Counted from the stretch's first letter, positions 42,095-50,584 are shown. The stretch: 64,000 nucleotides of DNA from Coprosoma sp963660615 (GCA_963660615.1 CAVKYE010000005.1:17813-81812), one strand, 5' to 3'. Numbers and translations are program-made. Notes: generated from the letters alone by a model not told the origin.

Positions 42095-42105
42095 TATTCT
42101 TTTTT
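42082..42105 (+). terminator. Terminator of the repeat-protein gene
   Basis: GAATAT/ATATTC stem, loop TAAATG, T-run; overlaps the stop codon and is followed by the palindrome at 42107. Confidence 0.7.
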
Positions 42106-42106
42106 A

Positions 42107-42116
42107 TTTACGTAAA
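42107..42116. repeat. TTTACGTAAA palindrome
   Basis: Third intergenic site. The following GTTATTTTTTAAATATATTA looks like a decayed version of the cassette's upstream block. Confidence 0.45.
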
Positions 42117-42182
42117 GTTTGTTATTTTTTAAATATATTACCAAAAAACATTGTTTTTTTGTTTTTGACTGATTTTTTGTTT

Positions 42183-42211
42183 AAAAAAAGAATTACTAAC
42201 TCGTAATTCTT
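42183..42211 (-). terminator. Terminator of the sulfotransferase gene
   Basis: Perfect nine-bp stem AAGAATTAC/GTAATTCTT (42188-42196, 42203-42211). The A-run at 42183-42189 gives the U-tract on the minus strand. Confidence 0.8.
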
Positions 42212-44165
42212 AAAATTTTACAGTTTTATTTGTTTTATATATTTTATTATTTATTTCGATGTAGATGGTGTATTTTCCTTTTAAGCCTTCACTATTTATG
42301 TATTTGTTTATGGTGATTCCTTCTTTGGTTTCTTTTTCAGTGAATACATCTACACATAAGGCGGTGTATGGGTGTTTGCTTACTCTAACGTTGTAGACTA
42401 GTGATGTCATATTTTTGTATAGTAGTATGTTTACGTTGGCTCCTTTTTTGAAGGTTCCTTCTAGGACTAGTCTATCTTCTTCTTTGGTTAATTTTATTTT
42501 ATGTTTTTTATAATTTTTATCTATTTGTTTTGCTGATAGGATAAATCCGTTTCTTTTGTCATTGTATTCTGTTTGTCCTAGGGTTCCTAGTTTTTTGGCT
42601 TTTTTGAAGGTTCTTTTTTTATCTGCTTTTGTGTAGAGACTCATTTTTTCTACTCGGTAGTTATTGGTGTTTAGTTTTAGTTCGAAAACTTTTTTATCAT
42701 TTATTAGTTCTACGGTGTCACTTAATAGTTCGTCTGAACCGGCTATTCCAGCGGGTTGATTTTGTATTTTTCCATCTTTATATGATATTCCACCTGAATG
42801 GATTATGTAATGATTTTTTTCTATGTAGTCTACATCTGATATATATGGAGAGTAGAATTTACTTCCTCTTTCTTTTCCATATTGCCATATTTGGGTTGCG
42901 GTCATATTTTTGGTGTTTATTTTATACATTACACCTCTACTATAGCTATTTTCGGCTGGTGTGTATTCTTCTTTGTTTTTTGATTTATTGTTTCCGTTAT
43001 CAAATAGGAATAGGTATCCTTCTTTGGTTATCATTGCGGCGTGTTGGGACCATTGAAATTCGGTTTTTTTATTGCCTTTTTTTAAAAAGTATTTTTGGTA
43101 TTTTTTGTTCCAGTTTGTACTGTCACCTAGAATCCAATTTAGTTTTCCACTGGTGTAGTCTATGTTGATGACGGCGTCTTGATGACGTCCTGATAGGGTT
43201 ATGGAGTTTGTTTTTTTGTCATACCATACGGAGTTGTTGTGGAACCAATCGTATTCGCTCCAGTTTTCGCTTTTGCCATCTTCCATGTTTAGGATTTTTT
43301 TCAGGTCAATTTTTTTGACTATTTTACCGGTTTTTCTATCTAGTTCTACGATGTAATCTTCTACTGTTCCATATTCATTGTTGAAGTCGTCTGAAGCTAT
43401 TAATAGGTTGCCATTTTCCATTTCGTAGTAGTCGTGATGATATCCACCTTTTAGACTATATTCTGCATATATTTTTCCCATTAGGTCCATTTCATATAGG
43501 CCTGTCATATAATATGGAGTGTTTATTAGTCTTTCGGTACTTAGTAATAAGTGTCCATTTTTTAGTCTTGTATTTTGCCATAGGGCTTCGTTTGTTAAGT
43601 ACCATCTGACATCACCGTTTATGTCGTAAGCACAGGTATATCCTTTGCTTGATGGGGTGAAGAAATATAAATCGTTTGTTAGTTTGTCTTCGTCTTTATA
43701 AACGTCTTTTACGGTTACAAAGTCATCTGGTAGTTTGTCTGTTTTGATTTTTATTTCTTTTTTTGTTTTTCCATATTCTATGATAATGGTGTTTTCTTTG
43801 TCTGGGTAAAGTCCATAAATATTTAAATAGTGTTTTTTGCTTTTTTCAGCGGTGTATGTAAAGGTTGTTTTTTCACTTTTTCCTTTTATGGTTACTTTTG
43901 GACTTACTTTATTTTTGGTTTCAAACATTATTAGGGCGGTTAGTGGTGAGTTGCCGTATGGATTTAATATTACGTTTGGTCTATTTATGGTGTATCCTTC
44001 GGTTTTAAATTTTTTTTCTATTTTTTCTTGTTTTGTTATTAGGGATTCTTTTGTTTTTAATTCTTTTCCGTTATTTGAAATTTGGTTTAGGGTTATTATG
44101 GTGATGAGGGCTATTGCTAGTACGATTAATAATGTTATTACGATTATTTTTATCTTTTTTTTCAT
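42210..44165 (-). CDS. Aryl-sulfate sulfotransferase (AssT-like)
   Basis: Transfers sulfate between phenolic compounds without PAPS in the family. 651 residues: an N-terminal membrane anchor (IKIIVITLLIVLAIALITII), an N-terminal beta domain (about 60-150), then a beta-propeller with the catalytic-type His residues in GGYHHDYYEMENGNLL, WFHNNSVWYD, SGRHQDAVINID and WSQHAAMI. Only one anchor helix, so the enzyme faces outside. ATG has AGGAGG on the minus strand. It lies convergent to the array and divergent from the MerR operon. In gut bacteria it may act on host or dietary phenol sulfates (inference). Confidence 0.88.
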   Translation of the reverse strand: MKKKIKIIVITLLIVLAIALITIITLNQISNNGKELKTKESLITKQEKIEKKFKTEGYTINRPNVILNPYGNSPLTALIMFETKNKVSPKVTIKGKSEKTTFTYTAEKSKKHYLNIYGLYPDKENTIIIEYGKTKKEIKIKTDKLPDDFVTVKDVYKDEDKLTNDLYFFTPSSKGYTCAYDINGDVRWYLTNEALWQNTRLKNGHLLLSTERLINTPYYMTGLYEMDLMGKIYAEYSLKGGYHHDYYEMENGNLLIASDDFNNEYGTVEDYIVELDRKTGKIVKKIDLKKILNMEDGKSENWSEYDWFHNNSVWYDKKTNSITLSGRHQDAVINIDYTSGKLNWILGDSTNWNKKYQKYFLKKGNKKTEFQWSQHAAMITKEGYLFLFDNGNNKSKNKEEYTPAENSYSRGVMYKINTKNMTATQIWQYGKERGSKFYSPYISDVDYIEKNHYIIHSGGISYKDGKIQNQPAGIAGSDELLSDTVELINDKKVFELKLNTNNYRVEKMSLYTKADKKRTFKKAKKLGTLGQTEYNDKRNGFILSAKQIDKNYKKHKIKLTKEEDRLVLEGTFKKGANVNILLYKNMTSLVYNVRVSKHPYTALCVDVFTEKETKEGITINKYINSEGLKGKYTIYIEINNKIYKTNKTVKF

Positions 44166-44293
44166 CTTTTTACCTCCTACATTTTTTATTTTACTTGATT
44201 ATTTTTTTAAATACAATAAAGTAAAGGTAGAAGTTTACTAAACTTTTGGTTGAGTTATGGTTTTGTTTTATTTGAAATATTTTGTGATTTTTC

Positions 44294-44324
44294 TTGACTT
44301 AGAGTTAGCTCTAGGTGTTATAAT
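44294..44324 (+). promoter_or_regulatory. MerR-type promoter/operator
   Basis: TTGACT, a 19-base spacer and TATAAT, the stretched spacing typical of MerR-activated promoters. The spacer holds a near-perfect palindrome CTTAGAG-TTAG-CTCTAGG (44298-44315). Confidence 0.85.
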
Positions 44325-44343
44325 TTTGTTGTAGGAGGGTTAT

Positions 44344-44700
44344 ATGACGATTGGGGATATAAGTAAAAAGTATGATTTATCTTGTGATACGTTGAGGTAT
44401 TATGAAAAAATTGGCCTTCTTAGGAATGTTAAAAGAGTTAATGGTAAGAGGGATTATTCTTCTTTGAATGAGAAGGATTTGAATTTTATTCTTTGTATGA
44501 AAAATGCGGGTTTTGATTTGGAAAGTATTATTAAGTTTTTGAATCTTTATGAGTTGGGTGATGATACTTTGGACGAGAGAATTTCTATGCTTTTTAGGCA
44601 AAGGGAAAAGCTTGTGGATAAAATTAAAGAAAAGGAAAAAATTATGGAATTTTTGAATTATAAAATTAATTATTATGAGGGAAAGAGGAATGTTAAATGA
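44344..44700 (+). CDS. MerR family transcriptional regulator
   Basis: 118 residues: winged-helix DNA-binding domain TIGDISKKYDLSCDTLRYYE, wing KRVNGKRDYSS, and a C-terminal dimerisation coiled coil. No Cys cluster for metal binding, so it is more like the organic-stress/aldehyde-type members. AGGAGG before ATG. Its stop overlaps the flavodoxin start (ATGA), so it heads the operon and probably regulates it through the 44294 promoter. Confidence 0.92.
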   Translation: MTIGDISKKYDLSCDTLRYYEKIGLLRNVKRVNGKRDYSSLNEKDLNFILCMKNAGFDLESIIKFLNLYELGDDTLDERISMLFRQREKLVDKIKEKEKIMEFLNYKINYYEGKRNVK

Positions 44701-45146
44701 AAGTGATTGTATATTATTCTTATAGTGGAAATACTAGGAGAATTGCGAATAAATTAAAGGATAGATTAGGCTGTGATATTTTTGAAATTACACCTTTAAA
44801 GCCTTATACTAATGATTATAATAAGCTTGTGGAAGAGGCAAAGGGGTATGCTTTGGATAATGCGATGCCTCTTATTAATGAGGTAAATTTGGATAAGTAT
44901 GATGAGATTGTTTTACTTACGCCTGTTTGGTGGTACACGTATGCTTCGCCTATAAATACGTTTTTAAATTCTTATGATTTTAGTGATAAGGTTTTTTACG
45001 CTATTGCTACTAATGCGGGGTGGCTTGGTCATACTTTTGAGGATATTGAAAAGATAGTATGTGTTAGAAAAACTTTGAATTTGGTTTTTGATAATGGTGT
45101 TTTAAAAAATGAAGATGATTTTGATAATTGGGTGTGTAATTTATAA
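44697..45146 (+). CDS. Flavodoxin family protein
   Basis: FMN-binding electron-transfer or quinone-reducing protein, 149 residues. Phosphate-binding loop YYSYSGNTRRIA at residues 5-16, then LTPVWWYTYASPINTFL and the ATNAGWLGHTF loop. Translationally coupled to the MerR gene. With the following CMD-cupin protein it suggests a redox or electrophile-stress response. Confidence 0.9.
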   Translation: MKVIVYYSYSGNTRRIANKLKDRLGCDIFEITPLKPYTNDYNKLVEEAKGYALDNAMPLINEVNLDKYDEIVLLTPVWWYTYASPINTFLNSYDFSDKVFYAIATNAGWLGHTFEDIEKIVCVRKTLNLVFDNGVLKNEDDFDNWVCNL

Positions 45147-45165
45147 TGGAAAGTTGGTGTAATAT

Positions 45166-45900
45166 ATGATAAAACAAACTGCAGGAAGAGATACTTTGGG
45201 GGAATTTGCGCCTAAGTTCGCACATTATAATGATGATATTTTATTTGGAGAGAATTGGAATGATAGTTCTATTGATTTAAAAACTAGATGTATGATTACG
45301 GTTGTTTCATTAATGTCTAGTGGGATTACAGATAATTCTTTAAGGTATCATTTGGAAAATGCGAGAAAAAATGGTGTTACTTGTGAGGAGATGGCTGGAA
45401 TTATAACTCATACGGCGTTTTATGCTGGATGGCCTAAGGCTTTTGCGACTTTTAATTTGGCTAAGGAGGTATATGCTTCTGATTTGAAAACTGTAAATCA
45501 TGGTGGCTTTTTTGGTTTAGGGGATTTTAATGATGCTTATGCTGATTATTTTTCTGGTAGATCTTATTTGAATCCGCTTGTAAAGACGGATGATGTGTTT
45601 TTGGCTAATGTGACTTTTGAACCTGGGTGCCGTAATAACTGGCATATTCATCATGCTAAATCTGGTGGGGGACAGATTTTAATTTGTGTTGATGGAGATG
45701 GTTTTTATCAGGAAGAAGGAAAAGAGGTTAGAAGATTACATGTTGGTGATGTTGTTGTTATTCCTGCTAATGTGAAACATTGGCATGGTGCTACTCATGA
45801 TTCTTGGTTTAGTCATATTGTGGTGGAGGTAGTAGGAGATGAGAGGTCTAATGAATGGTGTGAGCCTGTTAGTGATACTTGGTATGATAAAATTTTGTAA
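45166..45900 (+). CDS. Carboxymuconolactone decarboxylase-cupin fusion
   Basis: 244 residues with an N-terminal CMD/AhpD-like all-helical domain (about 1-105, DLKTRCMITVVSLMSSG) and a C-terminal cupin (about 140-235) with metal-type ligands in WHIHHAKSGGGQ and NVKHWHGA. The AhpD CxxC peroxidase motif is not seen. Such fusions are often found near MerR and flavodoxin genes. Enzymatic role unknown. 19 bases after the flavodoxin gene, so likely in the same operon. Confidence 0.88.
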   Translation: MIKQTAGRDTLGEFAPKFAHYNDDILFGENWNDSSIDLKTRCMITVVSLMSSGITDNSLRYHLENARKNGVTCEEMAGIITHTAFYAGWPKAFATFNLAKEVYASDLKTVNHGGFFGLGDFNDAYADYFSGRSYLNPLVKTDDVFLANVTFEPGCRNNWHIHHAKSGGGQILICVDGDGFYQEEGKEVRRLHVGDVVVIPANVKHWHGATHDSWFSHIVVEVVGDERSNEWCEPVSDTWYDKIL

Positions 45901-45920
45901 TAATGGAAAGGAAGATGTTT

Positions 45921-46805
45921 GTGGAAAAATCTAAGGTGTATTTTATTAAAGGTGTTACTGAAGAAAATTTGGTAAAGGTTTATGATGCTTTGGGGATTGA
46001 TTTAAAAGGTAAGACTGCGGTTAAACTTCATTCTGGAGAGGATGGTAATCAGAATTATGTAAGGCCTTTGTTTGTGAAATCATTAATTGATAAGGTTTCT
46101 GGTACTGTTGCTGAGTGTAATACGGCTTATAGTGGGGCTAGAAATTCTACTAGCAAGCATGAGAAACTTATGGAGAAACATGGTTGGACTAAATATTTTG
46201 ATGTTGATATTTTAGATAGTGAGGGTCCTGATTTGGTTTTGGATATTCCTTTTGGTCATGTTATTAAGAAAGATTATGTTGGAGGAAATATTAAAAATTA
46301 TGATAGTATGCTTGTTTTGTCTCATTTTAAGGGTCATCCAATGGGAGGCTATGGCGGTGCTTTGAAACAATTATCTATTGGTGTGGCTTCTTCAAGGGGA
46401 AAGGCTTGGATTCATTCTGCTGGCAGGATAACAGATCAAAGTAAATTATGGGATAATTTGCCTTCACAAGATATGTTTTTAGAGTCTATGGCTGATGCGG
46501 CTTTTGCGGTTCATAGGGAATTTGAAGGTAATATTGCTTATGTAAATATTATGTGTAATATGTCTGTCGATTGTGATTGTTGTGCGGTGGCTGAAGACCC
46601 TTGTATGAAGGATATTGGTATTTTGGCTAGTGCTGATCCTATTGCTATTGATCAGGCATGTATTGATATTGTTTATAATTCTGATGATGAGGGTAAAAGT
46701 CATTTGATTGAAAGGATTGAATCAAGAAATGGTATTCATACTATTGAGGCTGCTAGTGAGCTTGGTTTTGGTAGTAGGGAATATGAACTTATTACTATTG
46801 AGTAG
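45921..46805 (+). CDS. DUF362 domain protein
   Basis: About 294 residues: KTAVKLHSGEDGNQNYVRP, LVLSHFKGHPMGGYGGALKQ and a late Cys-rich CDCCAVAEDPC cluster identify DUF362. A C-terminal 4Fe-4S ferredoxin pair, common in relatives, is absent. GTG 45921 is chosen because GGAAAGGAAG ends six bases upstream; ATG 45903 has no SD and ATG 45915 abuts it. Probably the last gene of the MerR operon; function unknown. Confidence 0.85.
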   Translation: MEKSKVYFIKGVTEENLVKVYDALGIDLKGKTAVKLHSGEDGNQNYVRPLFVKSLIDKVSGTVAECNTAYSGARNSTSKHEKLMEKHGWTKYFDVDILDSEGPDLVLDIPFGHVIKKDYVGGNIKNYDSMLVLSHFKGHPMGGYGGALKQLSIGVASSRGKAWIHSAGRITDQSKLWDNLPSQDMFLESMADAAFAVHREFEGNIAYVNIMCNMSVDCDCCAVAEDPCMKDIGILASADPIAIDQACIDIVYNSDDEGKSHLIERIESRNGIHTIEAASELGFGSREYELITIE

Positions 46806-46859
46806 AGCTTTTTTACAGTTTTAAGTTATTATGTACCAAAAAGGAAACATTTTAATTAC

Positions 46860-46926
46860 TTTACGTAAATTTATTTTGATGAATTATCTTCTTTAAATAT
46901 TACTTTTGGCTATAAAAAAATATAAT
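46860..46926 (+). promoter_or_regulatory. Decayed cassette element
   Basis: TTTACGTAAA (46860-46869), a weak match to the upstream block (GATGAATTATC...AAATATTACTT), and TATAAT at 46921. It appears to be a worn copy of the array cassette at the right end of the island. Confidence 0.45.
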
Positions 46927-46938
46927 GATTATTTTAAA

Positions 46939-46968
46939 ACACTGTGTGTAGTTATTCACAGTTTTTTT
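46939..46968 (+). terminator. Hairpin ACTGTG/CACAGT with T-run
   Basis: Stem 46941-46946 with 46957-46962, ten-base loop, then seven T. Only about 15 bases after a possible start point, so it could attenuate transcription into the 47034 gene. Confidence 0.6.
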
Positions 46969-47033
46969 GGCTATTAAAACTTAGGACACATATTTATGTT
47001 AGTTAAATAAGATATATTTAGGAGAGGATTTTA

Positions 47034-47306
47034 ATGAAAAATATTTCCCCACAACTTTATACTTTAAGTGCGGTAGCAGTAGGATTTATTTTGACTGAAG
47101 ATAATAATGCTGATAGGCAAAATGCGATTGGTAACTGGCTTATGCTTGTGTCTCAGCTTATTTGCACTAATGCTTATTTTGTGGCTTTTCGTGATTCTAA
47201 TAAATCTTCTTTTAATGGTGTTAGTGATGATGATACTATTGATATGCTTTATAAGATGAAGGATGCTTTGGAAAAGGAGATAGATGAACTTAAAAAGAAA
47301 ATGTAA
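47034..47306 (+). CDS. Small uncharacterised protein
   Basis: 90 residues, ATG behind AGGAGAGG. N-terminal PQLYTLSAVAVGFILTED, a moderately hydrophobic middle (NWLMLVSQLICTNAYFV) and a charged C-terminal helix (DMLYKMKDALEKEIDELKKK). No strong membrane segment, no recognised family. Separate from its neighbours by a hairpin upstream and a promoter downstream. Confidence 0.65.
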   Translation: MKNISPQLYTLSAVAVGFILTEDNNADRQNAIGNWLMLVSQLICTNAYFVAFRDSNKSSFNGVSDDDTIDMLYKMKDALEKEIDELKKKM

Positions 47307-47322
47307 AATGTGTGGAATTTCA

Positions 47323-47351
47323 TTTACAAAATTATGTGTCTATTATATAAT
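47323..47351 (+). promoter_or_regulatory. Promoter of the SDR gene
   Basis: TTTACA, 17-base spacer, TATAAT. Confidence 0.7.
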
Positions 47352-47376
47352 AAGTAATTAGAAATGGGGAATTGTT

Positions 47377-48126
47377 ATGAAGGCATTAATTACGGGGGCG
47401 AGTTCTGGTCTTGGTGCGGATATGGCTAGGGTTTTAGTGAGTGAAGGTTATGAGGTTGTTTTGGTGGCTAGAAGAAAGACTAGGCTTGAGAAGCTTGCTA
47501 AAGAGCTTGGTGATAAGGCTAGTGTTATGGTGATGGATGTTTCTAGTACTTATAATTGTATGGAGCTTTATAGGAAACTTAAGAAGGAAAATATTGACAT
47601 TTTGATTAATAATGCGGGTTTTGGTTTATGTGGTGAGTTTTCGGATACTAAGCTTGATAAGGAACTTGATATGATTGATTTGAATGTGAAGACGGTGCAT
47701 ACTTTGACTAAGCTTTTTTTGGAGGATTTTAAAAAGAAAGATAAGGGTTATATTTTAAATGTGGCGTCTTCGGCTTCTTTTATGCCTGGGCCTTTAATGA
47801 GTACTTATTATGCTTCTAAGAGTTATGTTTATAATCTTTCAATGGCTATTTATGAGGAGTTAAGGCGTGATAATAGTAATGTTTCTATTAGTGTTTTATG
47901 TCCTGGACCTGTGGATACTGAGTTTAATAGGGTGGCTAATGTGAAGTTTGGTATTAAGGGTTTAGATAGTATGGATGTGGCAAGGTATGCTGTTAAGAAT
48001 ATGTTTAATGAGAAACTTATTATTATTCCTAGTGTTAGGATGAAAGTTTTAGTATTTTTGACTAGGTTTGTACCTAGAAAATTATTACTTAAGATTGTTT
48101 ATGGTATTCAAAGTAAAAAGAGATAA
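47377..48126 (+). CDS. Short-chain dehydrogenase/reductase
   Basis: NAD(P)-dependent classical SDR of 249 residues: TGASSGLG nucleotide-binding motif at residues 7-14, NNAG, catalytic Ser in VASSASF and YYASK, then PGPVDTEF. The C-terminal RMKVLVFLTRFVPRKLLLKI stretch is hydrophobic/basic and may associate with the membrane, as in the DltE/YqjQ-like subgroup. Substrate unknown. Confidence 0.92.
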   Translation: MKALITGASSGLGADMARVLVSEGYEVVLVARRKTRLEKLAKELGDKASVMVMDVSSTYNCMELYRKLKKENIDILINNAGFGLCGEFSDTKLDKELDMIDLNVKTVHTLTKLFLEDFKKKDKGYILNVASSASFMPGPLMSTYYASKSYVYNLSMAIYEELRRDNSNVSISVLCPGPVDTEFNRVANVKFGIKGLDSMDVARYAVKNMFNEKLIIIPSVRMKVLVFLTRFVPRKLLLKIVYGIQSKKR

Positions 48127-48157
48127 TGATAGGACCATTTGTTGATGGTTTTATTTG

Positions 48158-48186
48158 TTGAAAAAGTGGGTAATTTATATTATAAT
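48158..48186 (+). promoter_or_regulatory. Promoter of the ecf-truA operon
   Basis: TTGAAA, 17-base spacer, TATAAT. GTG 48206 follows with GGTGAT as SD. Confidence 0.75.
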
Positions 48187-48205
48187 AATGTAAGTGGTGA
48201 TATAA

Positions 48206-49015
48206 GTGAATAATATTGTGGAAATTAAGGATTTGAATTTTTCTTATGGTGATGTTAAGGTTTTTGAAAATTTAAATTTGAAGATTGAATCTGGAACTTT
48301 TACGACTATTATTGGTCCTAATTCTTCTGGTAAGAGTACACTTCTTAAGCTTATTATTGGAACTTTATTTGGTGATAGTTTTGTTCATACATGTTCTTTA
48401 AGTGTTACTAAGGAAAATTTAACTGATGTTAGAAGAAATGTTTCGGTTGTTTTTTCTAATCCTGATGATTTTTTTGTAGCTGAAACGGTTATGGATGAAA
48501 TTGCTTTTTCTTTGGAAAATATGAGGTATGATAAGGCTTCTATTCAAAGTAGGGTAGAGAGAATTGCTTATTTATTTGGTATAACTGGTATTTTGAATGA
48601 AAATCCTAGAAGTCTTGATGTTAATGCTAAGGCTTTGGTTTCATTTGCTTCTTCACTTGTTATTTCACCTAAGCTTATTGTGATTGATGGTGGTTTTAAT
48701 TATTTGGATGCTGATTCTTTTTCTAAGGTTATGAAAATCCTTAAGGATTTAAATAAGAATGATGGGTTAACTATTATTAATATTACAAATAATCCTGAGG
48801 ATATTTTATATGGTGATAGGGTTATACTTTTAGATAAAGGTAAGGTTATTTTTAATACTGATTTATCTACTGCTTTAGATAGGGAAGATGATTTTATTTC
48901 TGCTAGACTTGATTTACCTTTTATGGTTAGTCTTTCTAATAAACTTAAGTTTTATAATCTTGTGCATGAGGTGGAAACTGATCCGGAAAAGTTGGTGGAT
49001 GATTTATGGAAATAA
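48206..49015 (+). CDS. ecfA1: ECF transporter ATPase A1, degenerate ATP site
   Basis: ATPase of the energy-coupling module for vitamin uptake, 269 residues. Walker A GPNSSGKS (37-44) is intact. The Q-loop reads VFSNPDD (Ser for Gln), the signature is LDVNA (137-141) instead of LSGGQ, the Walker B Asp161 is followed by Gly rather than catalytic Glu, and the switch His is Asn (NITNNPED). It can perhaps bind but not hydrolyse ATP. The position before ecfA2-ecfT-truA equals B. subtilis ybxA. Confidence 0.9.
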   Translation: MNNIVEIKDLNFSYGDVKVFENLNLKIESGTFTTIIGPNSSGKSTLLKLIIGTLFGDSFVHTCSLSVTKENLTDVRRNVSVVFSNPDDFFVAETVMDEIAFSLENMRYDKASIQSRVERIAYLFGITGILNENPRSLDVNAKALVSFASSLVISPKLIVIDGGFNYLDADSFSKVMKILKDLNKNDGLTIINITNNPEDILYGDRVILLDKGKVIFNTDLSTALDREDDFISARLDLPFMVSLSNKLKFYNLVHEVETDPEKLVDDLWK

Positions 49016-49842
49016 AGGTAGAGAATGTTGATTATTTTGTAAATAGATATACTGATATGCAAAGGAAGGTTGTTTCTAATCTTAATATGACTATTTATGG
49101 TAATAAGATTACGGCGATTATTGGAGGTCCTGGGTCTTCTAAATCTACCATTTTAAATTTGCTTGGTGGAATTATTAAACCTTCTTGTGGTAGTATTTCT
49201 ATTTGTAATGGTAAGACTACTATGGATATTGGTAGTTATAAGACACGTGTTGGTATTGTTTGTCAAGATCTTGAAAATTTGTTTTTTTGTGATACTGTGG
49301 AAAAGGAAATTGAGTTTGCTCTTAGGGGATTAAGTTTTGGTGATACTCCTTTAAAGAAAAGGGTTAGTGACTCTTTGAAAATGGTTGGTCTTGATGATTC
49401 TTATTTGAAAAGAAATCCTAAAAATCTTAGTAGTGGTGAGCAAAAGAGGCTGGGTCTTGCTACGGTTTTGGCTTTTAATCCGAAGGTGATTATTTTGGAT
49501 GAGGTTAGTCTTGATTTGGATTCGGCTGGTCGAAAGCATTTGATTAAGCTTATTAGAATGATGAAGTTTAGGTATAAGAAGACGGTTATTATTTCTAGTA
49601 TGGATTCTGATTTTGTTCATGCAATTGCGGATGATATTTATGTTGTTTCTTCTGGGAAGGTTATTTTTCATGGTGATAAGTATCAGGTGTTTACGAATAG
49701 AGAACTTCTTTCTAAGTGCAAAATTAGGACTCCTAAGCTTATTGAGTTTTCTAATATTGTTATGCAAAGGAAAAATGTGAATATTGGATATAGGGATGAT
49801 ATTAATGATTTGTTGAAGGATATATATAGGTATGTTAAATAA
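49006..49842 (+). CDS. ecfA2: ECF transporter ATPase A2, altered Walker A
   Basis: 278 residues; partner of the preceding protein, overlapping its gene by 10 bases. Q-loop VCQDLEN, signature LSSGE (141-145) and Walker B LDE (166 Glu) are good. Walker A is GGPGSSKS: the Gly before Lys46 is Ser. The switch His position reads ISSMDSD, so His is replaced. A long C-terminal tail follows. Together with A1, each composite ATP site lacks at least one usual residue. Confidence 0.9.
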   Translation: MEIKVENVDYFVNRYTDMQRKVVSNLNMTIYGNKITAIIGGPGSSKSTILNLLGGIIKPSCGSISICNGKTTMDIGSYKTRVGIVCQDLENLFFCDTVEKEIEFALRGLSFGDTPLKKRVSDSLKMVGLDDSYLKRNPKNLSSGEQKRLGLATVLAFNPKVIILDEVSLDLDSAGRKHLIKLIRMMKFRYKKTVIISSMDSDFVHAIADDIYVVSSGKVIFHGDKYQVFTNRELLSKCKIRTPKLIEFSNIVMQRKNVNIGYRDDINDLLKDIYRYVK

Positions 49843-50584
49843 TATATCGATTGGTAGTTATATTGAAACTAAATCTAATATTCATGATATGCATCCTCTT
49901 TCTAAGATTATTTGTACTATTGCTTTTATTTGTATGGCTCTTTTTACTAATGATTTAGAGATTTCTATGGTTTTAACTTTGCTTGTGATGGTGATGGTTG
50001 TTAATACTAATTTACCACTTAGTGTTTATTATAGTTCGGTTAAGAGTATATTTCCGCTGCTTTTGTTCGTTTTTTTGTTTTTTAGTCTTTTGTCTTTGTC
50101 TTTTGCTTTTGGATTTGTTATTTTTGTTAATTTGATTTTGATTACTATTTATTTGTCTATTCTTACTTTGACAACGCCACCTACGGAGATTATATATGGT
50201 CTTGAAAAGTTCTTTTATCCACTTAATAAGGTTAATATTAAGGTTAATATGCTGGCTGTTAATGTTGGTGTTTCTCTTAAGTTTATTCCTACTTTTATTG
50301 GTGAGGTTAATAATGTTTATAGGTCGATGGCAAGTAGGGGTATTGATAGATATAGTAGTTTTAATAGTTTGTGTTCGACTTTTTTCGTTGCTATTTTGGC
50401 TTCTTGGTTTAAATCTTTATCTAGGCTTAAATCACTTAAAGAGATGATGTTTTTAAGGTTATATGGTTATGAGAGAACAAGAACTAATTTTAGAATAAAT
50501 AATTGGGGGATTTTTGATAGTTATTTATTAGTGATTCATATTGCTATTATGGGGGTTATTATTTGGAAAGGAGTAATTTTATGA
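49832..50584 (+). CDS. ecfT: ECF transporter transmembrane subunit T
   Basis: Membrane scaffold linking the ATPases to substrate-binding S components. 250 residues with about five to six membrane helices. The first coupling motif is MASRGID; the second, normally xARGxG-like, reads MFLRLYG. Overlaps ecfA2 by 11 bases and truA by four (ATGA). Confidence 0.9.
   Translation: MLNNISIGSYIETKSNIHDMHPLSKIICTIAFICMALFTNDLEISMVLTLLVMVMVVNTNLPLSVYYSSVKSIFPLLLFVFLFFSLLSLSFAFGFVIFVNLILITIYLSILTLTTPPTEIIYGLEKFFYPLNKVNIKVNMLAVNVGVSLKFIPTFIGEVNNVYRSMASRGIDRYSSFNSLCSTFFVAILASWFKSLSRLKSLKEMMFLRLYGYERTRTNFRINNWGIFDSYLLVIHIAIMGVIIWKGVIL

Noticed and set aside
42629..43168. 179-residue plus-strand open frame opposite the arylsulfotransferase gene
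   Set aside because: Shadow of a recognised gene; Leu/Phe/Tyr/Cys-rich artefact without SD.
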